64,000 nucleotides of DNA, from contig NZ_VFPP01000001.1 of the NCBI RefSeq assembly GCF_006716745.1, positions 6,893,386-6,957,385 on the forward strand, written 5' to 3'. Of the stretch, positions 32,299-39,193 are shown piece after piece. Position numbers and translations under genes: made by a program. This stretch comes from Saccharothrix saharensis. GTDB lineage: Bacteria > Actinomycetota > Actinomycetes > Mycobacteriales > Pseudonocardiaceae. Position 1 is the stretch's first letter. Every line of letters starts with the position of its first letter. Under the pieces are notes generated by a model. That model did no database searches. It saw only the letters and a list, made by a program, of their open reading frames with translations, and had not been told where the DNA came from.

Positions 32299-32589
32299 AT
32301 GACGAGCACCGCGCGCTTGCCCAAGCCCGTGACCGACGTCTGGGACTGGCAGAAGGAAGGGCTGTGCCGAGGCCGTGACAGCGCGGTCTTCTTCCACCCG
32401 GACAACGAGCGGGGCTCCGCCAGGGCCGCCCGCGAGGACAAGGCCAAGCAGCTCTGCGCCCGCTGCCCCGTGGTGGACCCGTGCCGGGAACACGCGTTGG
32501 CGGTCCAGGAGCCGTACGGCGTCTGGGGCGGCATGGGCGAGGACGAACGCCGGCGCATCATCGCCGACCGCCGCCGTTCCGCCGCCTGA
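32299..32589 (+). CDS. WhiB3/WhiD-type iron-sulfur regulator
   Basis: This 96-residue protein has the four cluster ligands C23, C53, C56 and C62 (spacing x29-x2-x5), the turn motif GVWGG and a basic C-terminal tail (RRRIIADRRRS). The opening VWDWQKEGLCRG and FFHPDNERG are very close to mycobacterial WhiB3 and Streptomyces WhiD. Those proteins bind 4Fe-4S clusters and the main sigma factor and respond to redox state, NO or development. A SigF-type promoter precedes it, which would tie it to the adjacent stress sigma factor. Confidence 0.9.
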   Translation: MTSTARLPKPVTDVWDWQKEGLCRGRDSAVFFHPDNERGSARAAREDKAKQLCARCPVVDPCREHALAVQEPYGVWGGMGEDERRRIIADRRRSAA

Positions 32590-32898
32590 CCCGCCCACCG
32601 CCCAGGTGGGCCGGGCCTGCCCGCCGAGCCGACCTGGCGGTCGTGCCGACCTGTTGACCGAACGGGTCGCCGGCCACGCCGACTCGACCGCCGTACCCGA
32701 CCTGCCCGCCGAATCGACCTGCCCCCGGAGTCGACCCGGGCTCGTCCGATCGGCGCCCGGGCGATCTGCCTCGCCGAGCAGATCAGCCTCGCCGAGCGGA
32801 CCGGCCCGAAGCCGCCCCACGAGCCGACCTGCCCCCCGACCCCGCCGGACCGCCGCCGAGCCACTGCCCACCGGCCGCCGGTCCCCACCGAACGCGAA
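32590..32898. other. Low-complexity gene-free region with short repeats
   Basis: About 310 bases rich in C and G. The motif CGACCTG(C/G) recurs about five times with changing flanks, and a near-duplicate CTCGCCGAGCRGAYC pair occurs around 32780-32810. No frame has gene-like content. It may be an old repeat array or spacer. Confidence 0.45.
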
Positions 32899-32933
32899 GA
32901 GGCCGCCTGACACCCCCGGTGCCAGGCGGCCTC
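32899..32933. terminator. Bidirectional hairpin terminator
   Basis: GAGGCCGCCTG (32899-32909) pairs perfectly with CAGGCGGCCTC (32923-32933) across a 13-nt loop, between the convergent whiB and sigF transcripts. Confidence 0.82.
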
Positions 32934-32950
32934 TCGTCGTCCCCGGTGTC

Positions 32951-33742
32951 CTATTCGGAAAGACCCTCGCGCAACTGCCGCAGCGTCTTGGCCAGCAGCC
33001 GCGACACGTGCATCTGCGAGATGCCGACCTTCTGCGCGATCTGGGTCTGCGTCATGTTCCCGAAGAACCGCATCACCACGATCTTGCGCTCCCGCTCCGG
33101 CAGCTTCTCCAGCAACGGGTGCAACGCCTCCCGCTGCTCGATCGCCTCCAGCTCCGGGTCCTCCTCACCGAGCGTGCTGCCCAGCGAGATGGAGCTGTCG
33201 TCGGCCACCAGCAGGTCGTCCAGCGACGCGCTGTGGTAGGCGTTGCCCGCCGCCAGCCCCTCGTGGATCTCCTCCCGGCTCAGGCCCAGGTGCTGCGCCA
33301 GCTCGCTCGGCGTCGGCGCCCGGCCCAGCTCCTGCGACAACCGCGCCGACCCCGCGTTGATCGCCAGGTGCAGCTCCTTGAGCCGCCGCGGCATGCGCAC
33401 CGACCAGCTGGAGTCCCGGAAGTACTTCCGGACCTCGCCCATGATCGTCGGCACCGCGAACGACAGGAAGTCGCTGCCCCGCTCCGGGTCGAACCGGTCC
33501 ACCGCGTTGATCAGCCCGACCGTGGCCACCTGCACCAGGTCGTCGTGCGGCTCACCGCGGTGCCCGAACCGCCGGGCGATGTGCTTGGCCACCGGCAGGT
33601 GCTCGGTCACCAGCTCGTCGCGCAGCCGCTCCCGCTCCGGGTCGCCCTTCGCGGTCGCGGCGAGCCGCACGAACAGCGGCGCCAGGTGGTCGTAGTCACC
33701 CTGTGTGCCGGACCGCGTCGTGCCCCCGTCCGACCCCGTCAC
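32951..33742 (-). CDS. sigF: Stress RNA polymerase sigma factor SigF/SigB
   Basis: This 263-residue group 3 sigma factor has region 2 (LVTEHLPVAKHIARRF, DDLVQVATVGLINAVDRFDP, FLSFAVPTIMGEVRKYFRD), region 3 (MPRRLKELHL, ELGRAPTPSELAQHLG) and region 4 (LPERERKIVVMRFFGNMTQ, then VGISQMHVSRLLAKTLRQLR). Its GTG start overlaps the stop of the anti-sigma gene (GTGA), as in the usfX-sigF pair of mycobacteria. It directs general stress or developmental genes. The operon promoter at 34218-34243 looks SigF-dependent, which gives positive autoregulation. Confidence 0.93.
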   Translation of the reverse strand: MTGSDGGTTRSGTQGDYDHLAPLFVRLAATAKGDPERERLRDELVTEHLPVAKHIARRFGHRGEPHDDLVQVATVGLINAVDRFDPERGSDFLSFAVPTIMGEVRKYFRDSSWSVRMPRRLKELHLAINAGSARLSQELGRAPTPSELAQHLGLSREEIHEGLAAGNAYHSASLDDLLVADDSSISLGSTLGEEDPELEAIEQREALHPLLEKLPERERKIVVMRFFGNMTQTQIAQKVGISQMHVSRLLAKTLRQLREGLSE

Positions 33743-34170
33743 GCATCCACCGTCCCCAACGACCGCTTGACCAGGTCGATGTGCACCTCGAACGCCTCGG
33801 CCTGCGGCGCGACCCACGTCGTCACCGAGTCGACCAGCGCGCTCAGCACGCGCCAGCCGAAGCTGTCCCGGTCCGGCGGCGCGGACCGCTGCGAACCCAC
33901 CTTGGTGAACACCTGCACCGACCCGTCGACCACCACGAACTGGGCGCTGAGCACGGCGTCCTGCGCGGCCAGCGAGATGAGGGTCGAGCACGCCTCGTCC
34001 ACCGCCAGCTTCAGGTCCTCGATGGAGTCCAGGTCGAAGTCCTGCCGCATGGCGATGTCCGCCGCCACGGCACGGACGACCGACAGCTGCGTGGGGTCGG
34101 CCGCCATCCGCAACTCGACCCCGGCCAGGGCGTTCTCCGACTCACCGCTTCGCGGCTCAGTGTGCGACAC
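33739..34170 (-). CDS. rsbW: UsfX/RsbW-like anti-SigF factor
   Basis: This 143-residue protein is a GHKL-fold anti-sigma factor. The start at GTG 34170 was chosen for GAGG 5 nt upstream. The helix carrying the N box reads LKLAVDEACSTLISLA, with the usual Asn replaced, the same departure seen in mycobacterial UsfX. The C-terminal SFGWRVLSALVDSV also matches UsfX. It should bind SigF and be displaced by STAS-domain antagonists. The neighbours on the far side are candidates for those. It is the first gene of the sigF operon. Confidence 0.82.
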   Translation of the reverse strand: MSHTEPRSGESENALAGVELRMAADPTQLSVVRAVAADIAMRQDFDLDSIEDLKLAVDEACSTLISLAAQDAVLSAQFVVVDGSVQVFTKVGSQRSAPPDRDSFGWRVLSALVDSVTTWVAPQAEAFEVHIDLVKRSLGTVDA

Positions 34171-34217
34171 GCTCACCTCGTCGTCCGTTCTGTCTCGTTG
34201 TGCTGCTGAAGCTACCG

Positions 34218-34243
34218 GTACCCGGATTGATCGTCGTTCACAC
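34218..34243 (-). promoter_or_regulatory. SigF-type promoter of rsbW-sigF operon
   Basis: Minus strand: GTGT (34240-34243), a 16-nt spacer, GGGTAC (34218-34223). This equals the GNNT-N14-16-GGGTAC/T consensus known for Streptomyces SigB-like factors. The -10 box is 47 nt before the rsbW start. Confidence 0.7.
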
Positions 34244-34269
34244 GTGTAGACGACGCGCGGGCCGGGAAG
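34244..34269 (+). promoter_or_regulatory. Possible divergent SigF-type promoter
   Basis: GTGT (34244-34247), a 16-nt spacer and GGGAAG (34264-34269) lie before the kinase-STAS gene. The -35 forms the palindrome ACACGTGT (34240-34247) with the opposite promoter. The -10 box matches GGGTAC at only four of six positions. Confidence 0.4.
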
Positions 34270-34295
34270 ACTGACTGGTGCGACGGGGAGGCCCA

Positions 34296-35051
34296 TTGAC
34301 CGAACAACTCGCGGACCACCACTGGGGAGCGGAGTTCCCGGCCCAGGCCGGGCAGCTCGCGGCGGTCCGTGCCCGACTGGACGCCTGGCTGGCCGCCGAG
34401 GGGCTGTCCGAGGACGACCGCTACGACCTCCTGGTCGCGGTGAACGAGGCGGCCAGCAACGCCGTGGAGCACGCGTACGGGCCGGACGAGCAGGGTGTGG
34501 TGCACATCGACGCCAGAGCGCGGCCCGACGGCAGCGTGCGCGTCGTCATCACCGACCACGGCGGCTGGCGCGTGCCGCCACCCACCCTGACCGCCCGCGG
34601 CCGGGGGCTGCTGCTGATGCACGAGAACGTCGACGAGGTGCTGGTCGACCGCGGTGCGAGCGGCACCACGGTCACCCTGGTCCTCGCGCCGCGGCACACG
34701 TCCGGCGGCACGTACCTGGCCGCACCCGTGTCGGTCGACCCGGTGGACGTCACCACCCGGGAAGGCTGGGTCGAGGTGCACGTGCGCGGCGACGTCCCGG
34801 CGCACGCCGCGCCCGCGGTCCGCCGCCGCATCCTCACCGCCGCGCGGGGCGGGACCGTGCCCGTGGTCGTGGACCTGCTCGCCCTGGGCGAGCACAGCGA
34901 AGGCCTGGTCCGCAGCCTGCGCGCGGTCGCCGAGGCCGCCGCCGCGGCGGGCAACCGGGTCGTCGTGCGCGCACCCGAACACGGCCACGCCCGCCGCGCG
35001 CTCGTCGCGGCGGGCGTGGACCAAGTCGTCGACCTGGTGCCGCACGTCTGA
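34296..35051 (+). CDS. RsbW-type kinase fused to STAS-like domain
   Basis: This protein of about 251 residues starts at a TTG with GGGGAGG just before it; a GTG at 34278 is an alternative. Residues 1-140 form an RsbW/SpoIIAB ATPase with a full N box (LLVAVNEAASNAVEHAYG), a G1 box (VVITDHGGW) and a G2 box (RGRGLLLMHENVDEV). Residues about 150-251 read like a STAS domain (VEVHVRGDVPAHAAPAVRRR, PVVVDLLALGEHSEGL), with Ser kept at the usual phospho-position (HSEGL for DSAGL). So a partner-switch kinase and an antagonist-like domain sit in one chain. It probably feeds into the SigF switch next to it. Confidence 0.75.
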   Translation: MTEQLADHHWGAEFPAQAGQLAAVRARLDAWLAAEGLSEDDRYDLLVAVNEAASNAVEHAYGPDEQGVVHIDARARPDGSVRVVITDHGGWRVPPPTLTARGRGLLLMHENVDEVLVDRGASGTTVTLVLAPRHTSGGTYLAAPVSVDPVDVTTREGWVEVHVRGDVPAHAAPAVRRRILTAARGGTVPVVVDLLALGEHSEGLVRSLRAVAEAAAAAGNRVVVRAPEHGHARRALVAAGVDQVVDLVPHV

Positions 35052-35067
35052 GGCTCCGTCACCCGGC

Positions 35068-35487
35068 TCAGCGGGACTCGTCGGCCTCCAGCGCCCGCTG
35101 GACCGACTCGAACACGCTGAACACCTCACCCAGGCCGGTGGCGGCCAGCGGGCGCGTCACCGCGCGCTCCACCGCCACGACGCGGAACCCCGCGCCCCGG
35201 CGGGTGGCCTGCTGCGAGGCCTCCACCAGCACGGCCAGACCGGCCGAGCCGAGGAAGCTCACCCCCGACAGGTCCAGCACCAGCGTGCTGCCGGCGTCGA
35301 GGTGCTGCAGGGCGGACGCCCGCAGTTGCGGCGCGGTGAGCATGTCGACCTCACCGCTCACCGACACCACGGTGACACCCTCCGTCGCCGTGCGGACGTC
35401 GAGCCCGAGCTGCCCGGCCCGCGGGCTGTCGGCCGCGGCGGACTCGGCTCCGCTCGTCGCCACGACGTCCGGATCCTGAACCGTCAC
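35068..35487 (-). CDS. STAS-domain anti-anti-sigma factor
   Basis: This 139-residue protein starts at the GTG at 35487, after AGAGGAG. After a loose N-terminal tail of about 35 residues, a STAS domain follows (VTVVSVSGEVDMLTAPQLRA, then STLVLDLSGVSFLGSAGLAVL). The Ser in FLGSAGL is the expected phosphorylation site for an RsbW-type kinase. When unphosphorylated it would bind the anti-sigma factor and free SigF. It lies tail-to-tail with the kinase-STAS gene (16 bp between stops), completing a partner-switch set of sigma, anti-sigma, kinase-fusion and antagonist. Confidence 0.87.
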   Translation of the reverse strand: MTVQDPDVVATSGAESAAADSPRAGQLGLDVRTATEGVTVVSVSGEVDMLTAPQLRASALQHLDAGSTLVLDLSGVSFLGSAGLAVLVEASQQATRRGAGFRVVAVERAVTRPLAATGLGEVFSVFESVQRALEADESR

Positions 35488-35931
35488 GAGGCACTCCTCT
35501 TCAGCTGGAACCGCTGGGTGGGAAGCCCGGACGCACGAAGTGTGCGCGCAGCACTGAACAGCAGCGTGGCGGAAACGGTTCCCCGCTAGCCGGACTTCCC
35601 GGCGCGGCTGTTGGCTCAACCGCTGCGCCACCCACCGTACGGAGCCCGTGGCAACACCACAAGCGCGCGGGTGGCGCCCTGATAGGCATCAGTGTAGTGC
35701 GCTGTTCGGTGTGCGGCGGACGACGGACGGTGAACGGTTTGGTACCGCCGGGGCGGGATACGCCTCAGGGGAAGCGTTCCCGCCCACCGGGCGCAGCTCG
35801 GCGACGCAACCGGCCGCCGGCCGCGACAGGGCACGAACGCGGAGGTGGTCTCGACCACAGTCGAGCAGAATCGGGTGACGGGGATAACGCCACGAGAGCC
35901 GTGGGCGACAACCCCGGTGGAGGGATTTCAG
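35488..35931. other. Intergenic region with regulatory sites
   Basis: About 440 bases without a credible gene. It holds the promoter of the STAS gene on the minus strand (a weak SigF-like pair, AACC at 35618 and CTTCCC at 35595 in plus-strand letters) and the SigF-like box at 35737-35760 on the plus strand. Third-position G/C bias is absent in all frames. Confidence 0.5.
35737..35760 (+). promoter_or_regulatory. Possible SigF-type promoter
   Basis: GTTT (35737-35740), 14 nt, GGGATA (35755-35760). The pattern fits GNNT-N14-16-GGGTAC/T with two changes. It is 171 nt before the small gene at 35932, so it would make a long leader; confidence is limited. Confidence 0.35.
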
Positions 35932-36174
35932 ATGAGCACCAGAACGGAAACCGAGTCCGAGCCGGCGAAGCCGAGGGCAGCGCGTGCCGGCACCACAGGC
36001 GCGGCGGCGCTGCCCACAGCCCCCTGCAGCGTGGTCTGGAGCAAGGGCCACGCGTACGTGCTCGAAGGTTTCCGGGCCCGCTGGGTGGGCGTCGACGACC
36101 GCGGTCGTCCGCAGGCGCTCAGCGGCGCCGAACTGCAACGACGCGGCTGGAGCCGCACCCGTTCGACCAACTGA
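35932..36174 (+). CDS. Small conserved hypothetical protein
   Basis: This 80-residue protein starts at an ATG with GGAGGG 7 nt upstream. The N-terminal 25 residues are charged and Ala-rich; the rest reads SVVWSKGHAYVLEGFRARWVGVD and GAELQRRGWSRTRS, a compact basic domain. Codon use is typical of the genome. I recognise no named family. It lies between the SigF stress locus and the phosphatidyltransferase gene and may respond to the SigF-type site upstream. Confidence 0.6.
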   Translation: MSTRTETESEPAKPRAARAGTTGAAALPTAPCSVVWSKGHAYVLEGFRARWVGVDDRGRPQALSGAELQRRGWSRTRSTN

Positions 36175-36244
36175 GCCCGGCGCGCGGGCCTCGCACCGCG
36201 AGTCGACCACCGGGGCGCGCCGGGCGGCCATCTACAGTGCGGAC

Positions 36245-36832
36245 GTGTCGCACGATCCCGCCGACCGGCTGCTGACCATCCCGAACGCGCTGAGCGTGTT
36301 GCGGCTGCTCGGCGTGCCCCTGTTCCTCTACCTGCTGCTCGGCCCGCACGCCGACGGCTGGGCGCTGGTCGTGCTCGTCGCGGCGGGCCTGTCCGACTGG
36401 CTGGACGGCAAGATCGCCCGCTGGCTCGACCAGGCGAGCAGGCTCGGCGCCCTGCTGGACCCGGCCGCCGACCGGCTCTACATCCTCGCCACGCTGGTGG
36501 CGTTCGTCGTGCGCGGCATCGTGCCCTGGTGGGTGGCGGCGGTGCTGGTCGGCCGCGAGCTCGTCGTCGGCCTCTGCCTGCCCGTGCTCCGGGCCCGCGG
36601 CTACGGCCCGTTCGAGGTGAACTACCTGGGCAAGGCGGCCACGTTCAACCTGCTCTACGCGTTCCCCATGCTGCTGCTCGCCCAGGGCTCCTCCACGGCC
36701 GCGCAGGTCGCCCGCCCGGTCGCCTACGCGTTCATGGTCTGGGGCGGGGCCTTGTACCTGTGGTCGGGGGTGCTGTACGTGTACCAGTTCACCGTCGCGA
36801 TGCGGCGACCGCCGGGTGTCGCGCCGGCGTGA
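36245..36832 (+). CDS. CDP-alcohol phosphatidyltransferase (PgsA2-like)
   Basis: This 195-residue integral membrane enzyme carries the complete family motif D-x2-DG-x2-AR-x8-G-x3-D-x3-D (DWLDGKIARW, then LGALLDPAADR). It has about six membrane helices. It moves a phosphatidyl group from CDP-diacylglycerol to an alcohol such as glycerol phosphate or a phospholipid head. By position, before gcvH-garA, it corresponds to Rv1822 (pgsA2) of M. tuberculosis. GTG at 36245 is the first start that keeps the N-terminal DPADRLLTIPNALSVLRL segment. The exact acceptor is not known. Confidence 0.87.
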   Translation: MSHDPADRLLTIPNALSVLRLLGVPLFLYLLLGPHADGWALVVLVAAGLSDWLDGKIARWLDQASRLGALLDPAADRLYILATLVAFVVRGIVPWWVAAVLVGRELVVGLCLPVLRARGYGPFEVNYLGKAATFNLLYAFPMLLLAQGSSTAAQVARPVAYAFMVWGGALYLWSGVLYVYQFTVAMRRPPGVAPA

Positions 36833-36893
36833 ACGACGACGTGGGAAGATCCGGCGGAGCGTTGATCCACCGTCATTGAAGGAGCACACCGCG

Positions 36894-37277
36894 GTGATTC
36901 CCGAGGAGCTCAAGTACACCGAGGAACATGAGTGGGTGCTGCGCACAGGTGAGGACACCGTGCGCGTGGGCATCACCGACTACGCCCAGGAGCAGCTCGG
37001 CGACGTGGTGTTCGTCCAGCTCCCCGAGCTCGGCGAGCAGGTCGCGGCCGGGCAGACGCTGGGCGAGGTGGAGTCGACCAAGAGCGTGTCCGACATCTAC
37101 GCGCCGCTCGCGGGCGAGGTCGTCGCCCGCAACGACTCGCTCGACCAGCAGCCCGACCTGGTGAACACCGACCCCTACGGCGAGGGGTGGATGGTGGAAT
37201 TGCGGCTGGAGGACCCCTCCGCGGTCGACGACCTGCTCGACGCCGCCGCGTACCAGGAGCTGGTGGCACAGGGGTGA
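36894..37277 (+). CDS. gcvH: Glycine cleavage system H protein
   Basis: This 127-residue lipoyl carrier protein shuttles the aminomethyl group between the P, T and L proteins of the glycine cleavage system. The lipoylated Lys is K63 in EVESTKSVSDIYAP. The fold is complete (HEWVLRTG, GITDYAQEQLGDVVFVQLP, GEGWMVELRL). GTG start with AAGGAG 9 nt upstream. It opens the conserved gcvH-garA-ftsR block. No riboswitch precedes it, unlike gcvP downstream. The cognate gcvT is outside the window. Confidence 0.95.
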   Translation: MIPEELKYTEEHEWVLRTGEDTVRVGITDYAQEQLGDVVFVQLPELGEQVAAGQTLGEVESTKSVSDIYAPLAGEVVARNDSLDQQPDLVNTDPYGEGWMVELRLEDPSAVDDLLDAAAYQELVAQG

Positions 37278-37390
37278 CGTCGATCTTCCGGCGGCTCTTC
37301 GGTCGGTGGGGGAGCCGCTCCTCAGACCAGGGTTCGGGCACGATAGGTTCTAGCGGTCTCGACGGTTCCAGCAGCAGGAGGAGAGCTCAG

Positions 37391-37852
37391 GTGAGCACGA
37401 ACGACGGGCCAGGCGTTCCGCCAGAGCAGTCCCCGGAGCGGACCTCCGTGTTCCGGGCCGACTTCCTCGCCGAGGTCGAGGGCGCCGAGGCGCCCGCCCA
37501 GGAGCCTGCCGTCGCGGGTGTCGACGCGCTGCCCGCCGGGTCGGCGCTGCTCGTGGTCAAGCGCGGCCCCAACGCGGGGTCGAGGTTCCTGCTGGACCGC
37601 GACACGACGAGCGCGGGGCGGCACCCCGACAGCGACATCTTCCTCGACGACGTGACGGTCTCCCGTCGCCACGCCGAGTTCCGCCGCGAGGGCGGCGAGT
37701 TCGTGGTGATCGACGTGGGCAGCCTGAACGGCACCTACGTCAACCGCGAGCCCGTCGACCAGGCGGTGCTGGCGAACGGCGACGAGGTGCAGATCGGCAA
37801 GTTCCGCCTGGTGTTCCTGACCGGTCCGGGCGCCGGGGGCCAGGGGGCCTGA
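37391..37852 (+). CDS. garA: FHA-domain regulator GarA/OdhI
   Basis: This 153-residue protein controls 2-oxoglutarate metabolism by binding the 2-oxoglutarate dehydrogenase complex and glutamate dehydrogenase when unphosphorylated. The FHA domain is intact (LLVVKRGPNAGSRFLLD, SAGRHPDSDIFLDD, SRRHAEFRR, DVGSLNGTYVNR, LANGDEVQIGKFRLVFL). The N-terminal phospho-motif reads PERTSVFRADF, where GarA normally has ETTSVFRAD: T18 (PknB-type site) is kept but the first Thr (PknG-type site) is R17. GTG start with GGAGGAG upstream. Lies between gcvH and ftsR, as in M. tuberculosis. Confidence 0.95.
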   Translation: MSTNDGPGVPPEQSPERTSVFRADFLAEVEGAEAPAQEPAVAGVDALPAGSALLVVKRGPNAGSRFLLDRDTTSAGRHPDSDIFLDDVTVSRRHAEFRREGGEFVVIDVGSLNGTYVNREPVDQAVLANGDEVQIGKFRLVFLTGPGAGGQGA

Positions 37853-37866
37853 GCGATGGGGCTCCG

Positions 37867-38541
37867 GTGACGGCGGCCGGGCGGCCACGCGGGGGGTTGA
37901 GCATCGGGGCGGTGCTGGCGCAGCTGCGACCCGACTTCCCCGACGTCACCATCTCCAAGATCCGATTCCTGGAGTCGGAGGGGTTGGTCCGCCCGGCGCG
38001 CACGGCGTCGGGGTACCGGCAGTTCACGTCCGCGGACGTGGACCGCCTGCGGTACGTGCTGTCCGCCCAACGGGACCGGTACCTGCCGCTGAAGGTCATC
38101 AAGGAGCAGTTGGACGCGGCCGACCAGGGCGCGTCGAAGGTGGTGCGCGCGGCCGACCTCTCCCCGGCCGCCGGGCACCGCGTCACCCGCGAGGACCTGC
38201 TGGCGCGGGCGGGCATCGAGCCGGCCGTGCTGGCCGACCTGGAGCGGCACGGCCTCATCCGGGCCGGCGCGGGCGGGTTCTACGACCACGAGGCCGTGCA
38301 GATCGCCTCGACCGTGCGGGCGATGGCCGAGCACGGGCTGGAGGCCCGCCACCTGCGGCCGTTCCGCGTCGCGGCCGACCGCGAGGTCGGGTTGGTGGAG
38401 CAGGCGGCGGTCGCGGCACCCCGGCAGGGCGATCGCGACGAGGTCGTGCGGGAACTGGCGGCGCTCTCGGTAACGCTGCACACACTGCTGGTGAAGGTGG
38501 GCCTGCGCGATGGCGTGGGTAACCCTGTTTCGCCGAGGTGA
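37867..38541 (+). CDS. ftsR: MerR-family cell-division regulator FtsR
   Basis: This 224-residue regulator has an N-terminal MerR-like HTH (LSIGAVLAQLRPDFPDVTIS, then KIRFLESEGLVRPARTASGYR) and a long C-terminal domain typical of the Rv1828/FtsR group (TLHTLLVKVGLRDGV end). FtsR binds upstream of ftsZ in Corynebacterium glutamicum and affects division. The GTG start is 14 bp after garA, in the conserved gene order. Here the protein lacks the effector-binding domain of classic MerR proteins. Targets in this genome are inferred from the relatives. Confidence 0.92.
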   Translation: MTAAGRPRGGLSIGAVLAQLRPDFPDVTISKIRFLESEGLVRPARTASGYRQFTSADVDRLRYVLSAQRDRYLPLKVIKEQLDAADQGASKVVRAADLSPAAGHRVTREDLLARAGIEPAVLADLERHGLIRAGAGGFYDHEAVQIASTVRAMAEHGLEARHLRPFRVAADREVGLVEQAAVAAPRQGDRDEVVRELAALSVTLHTLLVKVGLRDGVGNPVSPR

Positions 38542-38685
38542 ACGCGTGTCCGCATCGTGATCCGAAGCGGGCGGGCGGTTGCGCACAGAGCCCGCTTGGC
38601 GGGTAGCGTCGAAACTGTACGTGGGGGATCCTCGTTAGGTAGCGGGGACGCCAGAATTTCAGCGCGCTGAGGGAGGCGAGACCCG

Positions 38686-39159
38686 ATGAGCGAAATGCGC
38701 GTCGTCGGCGTGCGGGTGGAGTTGCCCGCCAACCAGCCGATCCTGCTGCTGCGCGAAACCGAGGGCGAACGGTACCTGCCGATCTGGATCGGATCGGTCG
38801 AGGCCACGGCGATCGCGTTGGAGCAGCAAGGTGTCCGTCCTGCCCGGCCGTTGACGCACGACCTGCTCAAGGACGTCATCGGAGCCCTCGGTCGGCAGTT
38901 GGAGCAGGTGCGGATCACGGACCTGCAGGAGGGCACGTACTTCGCGGAGCTCGTCTTCGACGGCGACATCCGCGTCTCGGCGCGGCCCAGCGACTCGGTG
39001 GCGCTGGCCCTGCGGATCGGCGTGCCGATCCACGCGGAGGAGTCCGTGCTGGCGGAGGCGGGCCTCATCATCCCCGACGAGCAGGAGGACGAGGTCGAGA
39101 AGTTCCGCGAGTTCCTCGACTCGGTCTCGCCGGAGGACTTCCGCGGGGCGGACACGTAA
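38686..39159 (+). CDS. Bifunctional nuclease-family protein (Rv1829-like)
   Basis: This 157-residue single-domain protein belongs to the DUF151/bifunctional nuclease family: RVVGVRVELPANQPILLLRE, YLPIWIGSVEATAIALEQQ, HDLLKDVIGALGR, DGTYFAEL-type strand and ARPSDSVALALRIG. The plant relative degrades RNA and DNA; the bacterial function is not settled, and mycobacterial MSMEG_3648/Rv1829 homologues are known only by structure. It keeps its place between ftsR and the MerR-like Rv1830 homologue. A 144-bp gap before it probably holds its own promoter. Confidence 0.9.
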   Translation: MSEMRVVGVRVELPANQPILLLRETEGERYLPIWIGSVEATAIALEQQGVRPARPLTHDLLKDVIGALGRQLEQVRITDLQEGTYFAELVFDGDIRVSARPSDSVALALRIGVPIHAEESVLAEAGLIIPDEQEDEVEKFREFLDSVSPEDFRGADT

Positions 39160-39193
39160 GCCGACCGACCCGCGTTCGCGGCGAGCTGCTCCG

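Noticed and set aside
32780-32810. CRISPR-like or tandem array in the CGACCTG region
   Set aside because: Repeat units are too short and irregular, with no constant spacer length and no cas genes.
32044-32913. 289-codon minus-strand frame across the whiB gene and the repeat-like region
   Set aside because: It is antisense to a certain WhiB gene and made of Gly/Arg repeats from the low-complexity region.
35595-35621. SigF promoter for the STAS gene at 35068
   Set aside because: The boxes (GGTT and GGGAAG, 17-nt spacer) match weakly and lie more than 100 nt from the start, so I kept it only as a remark.
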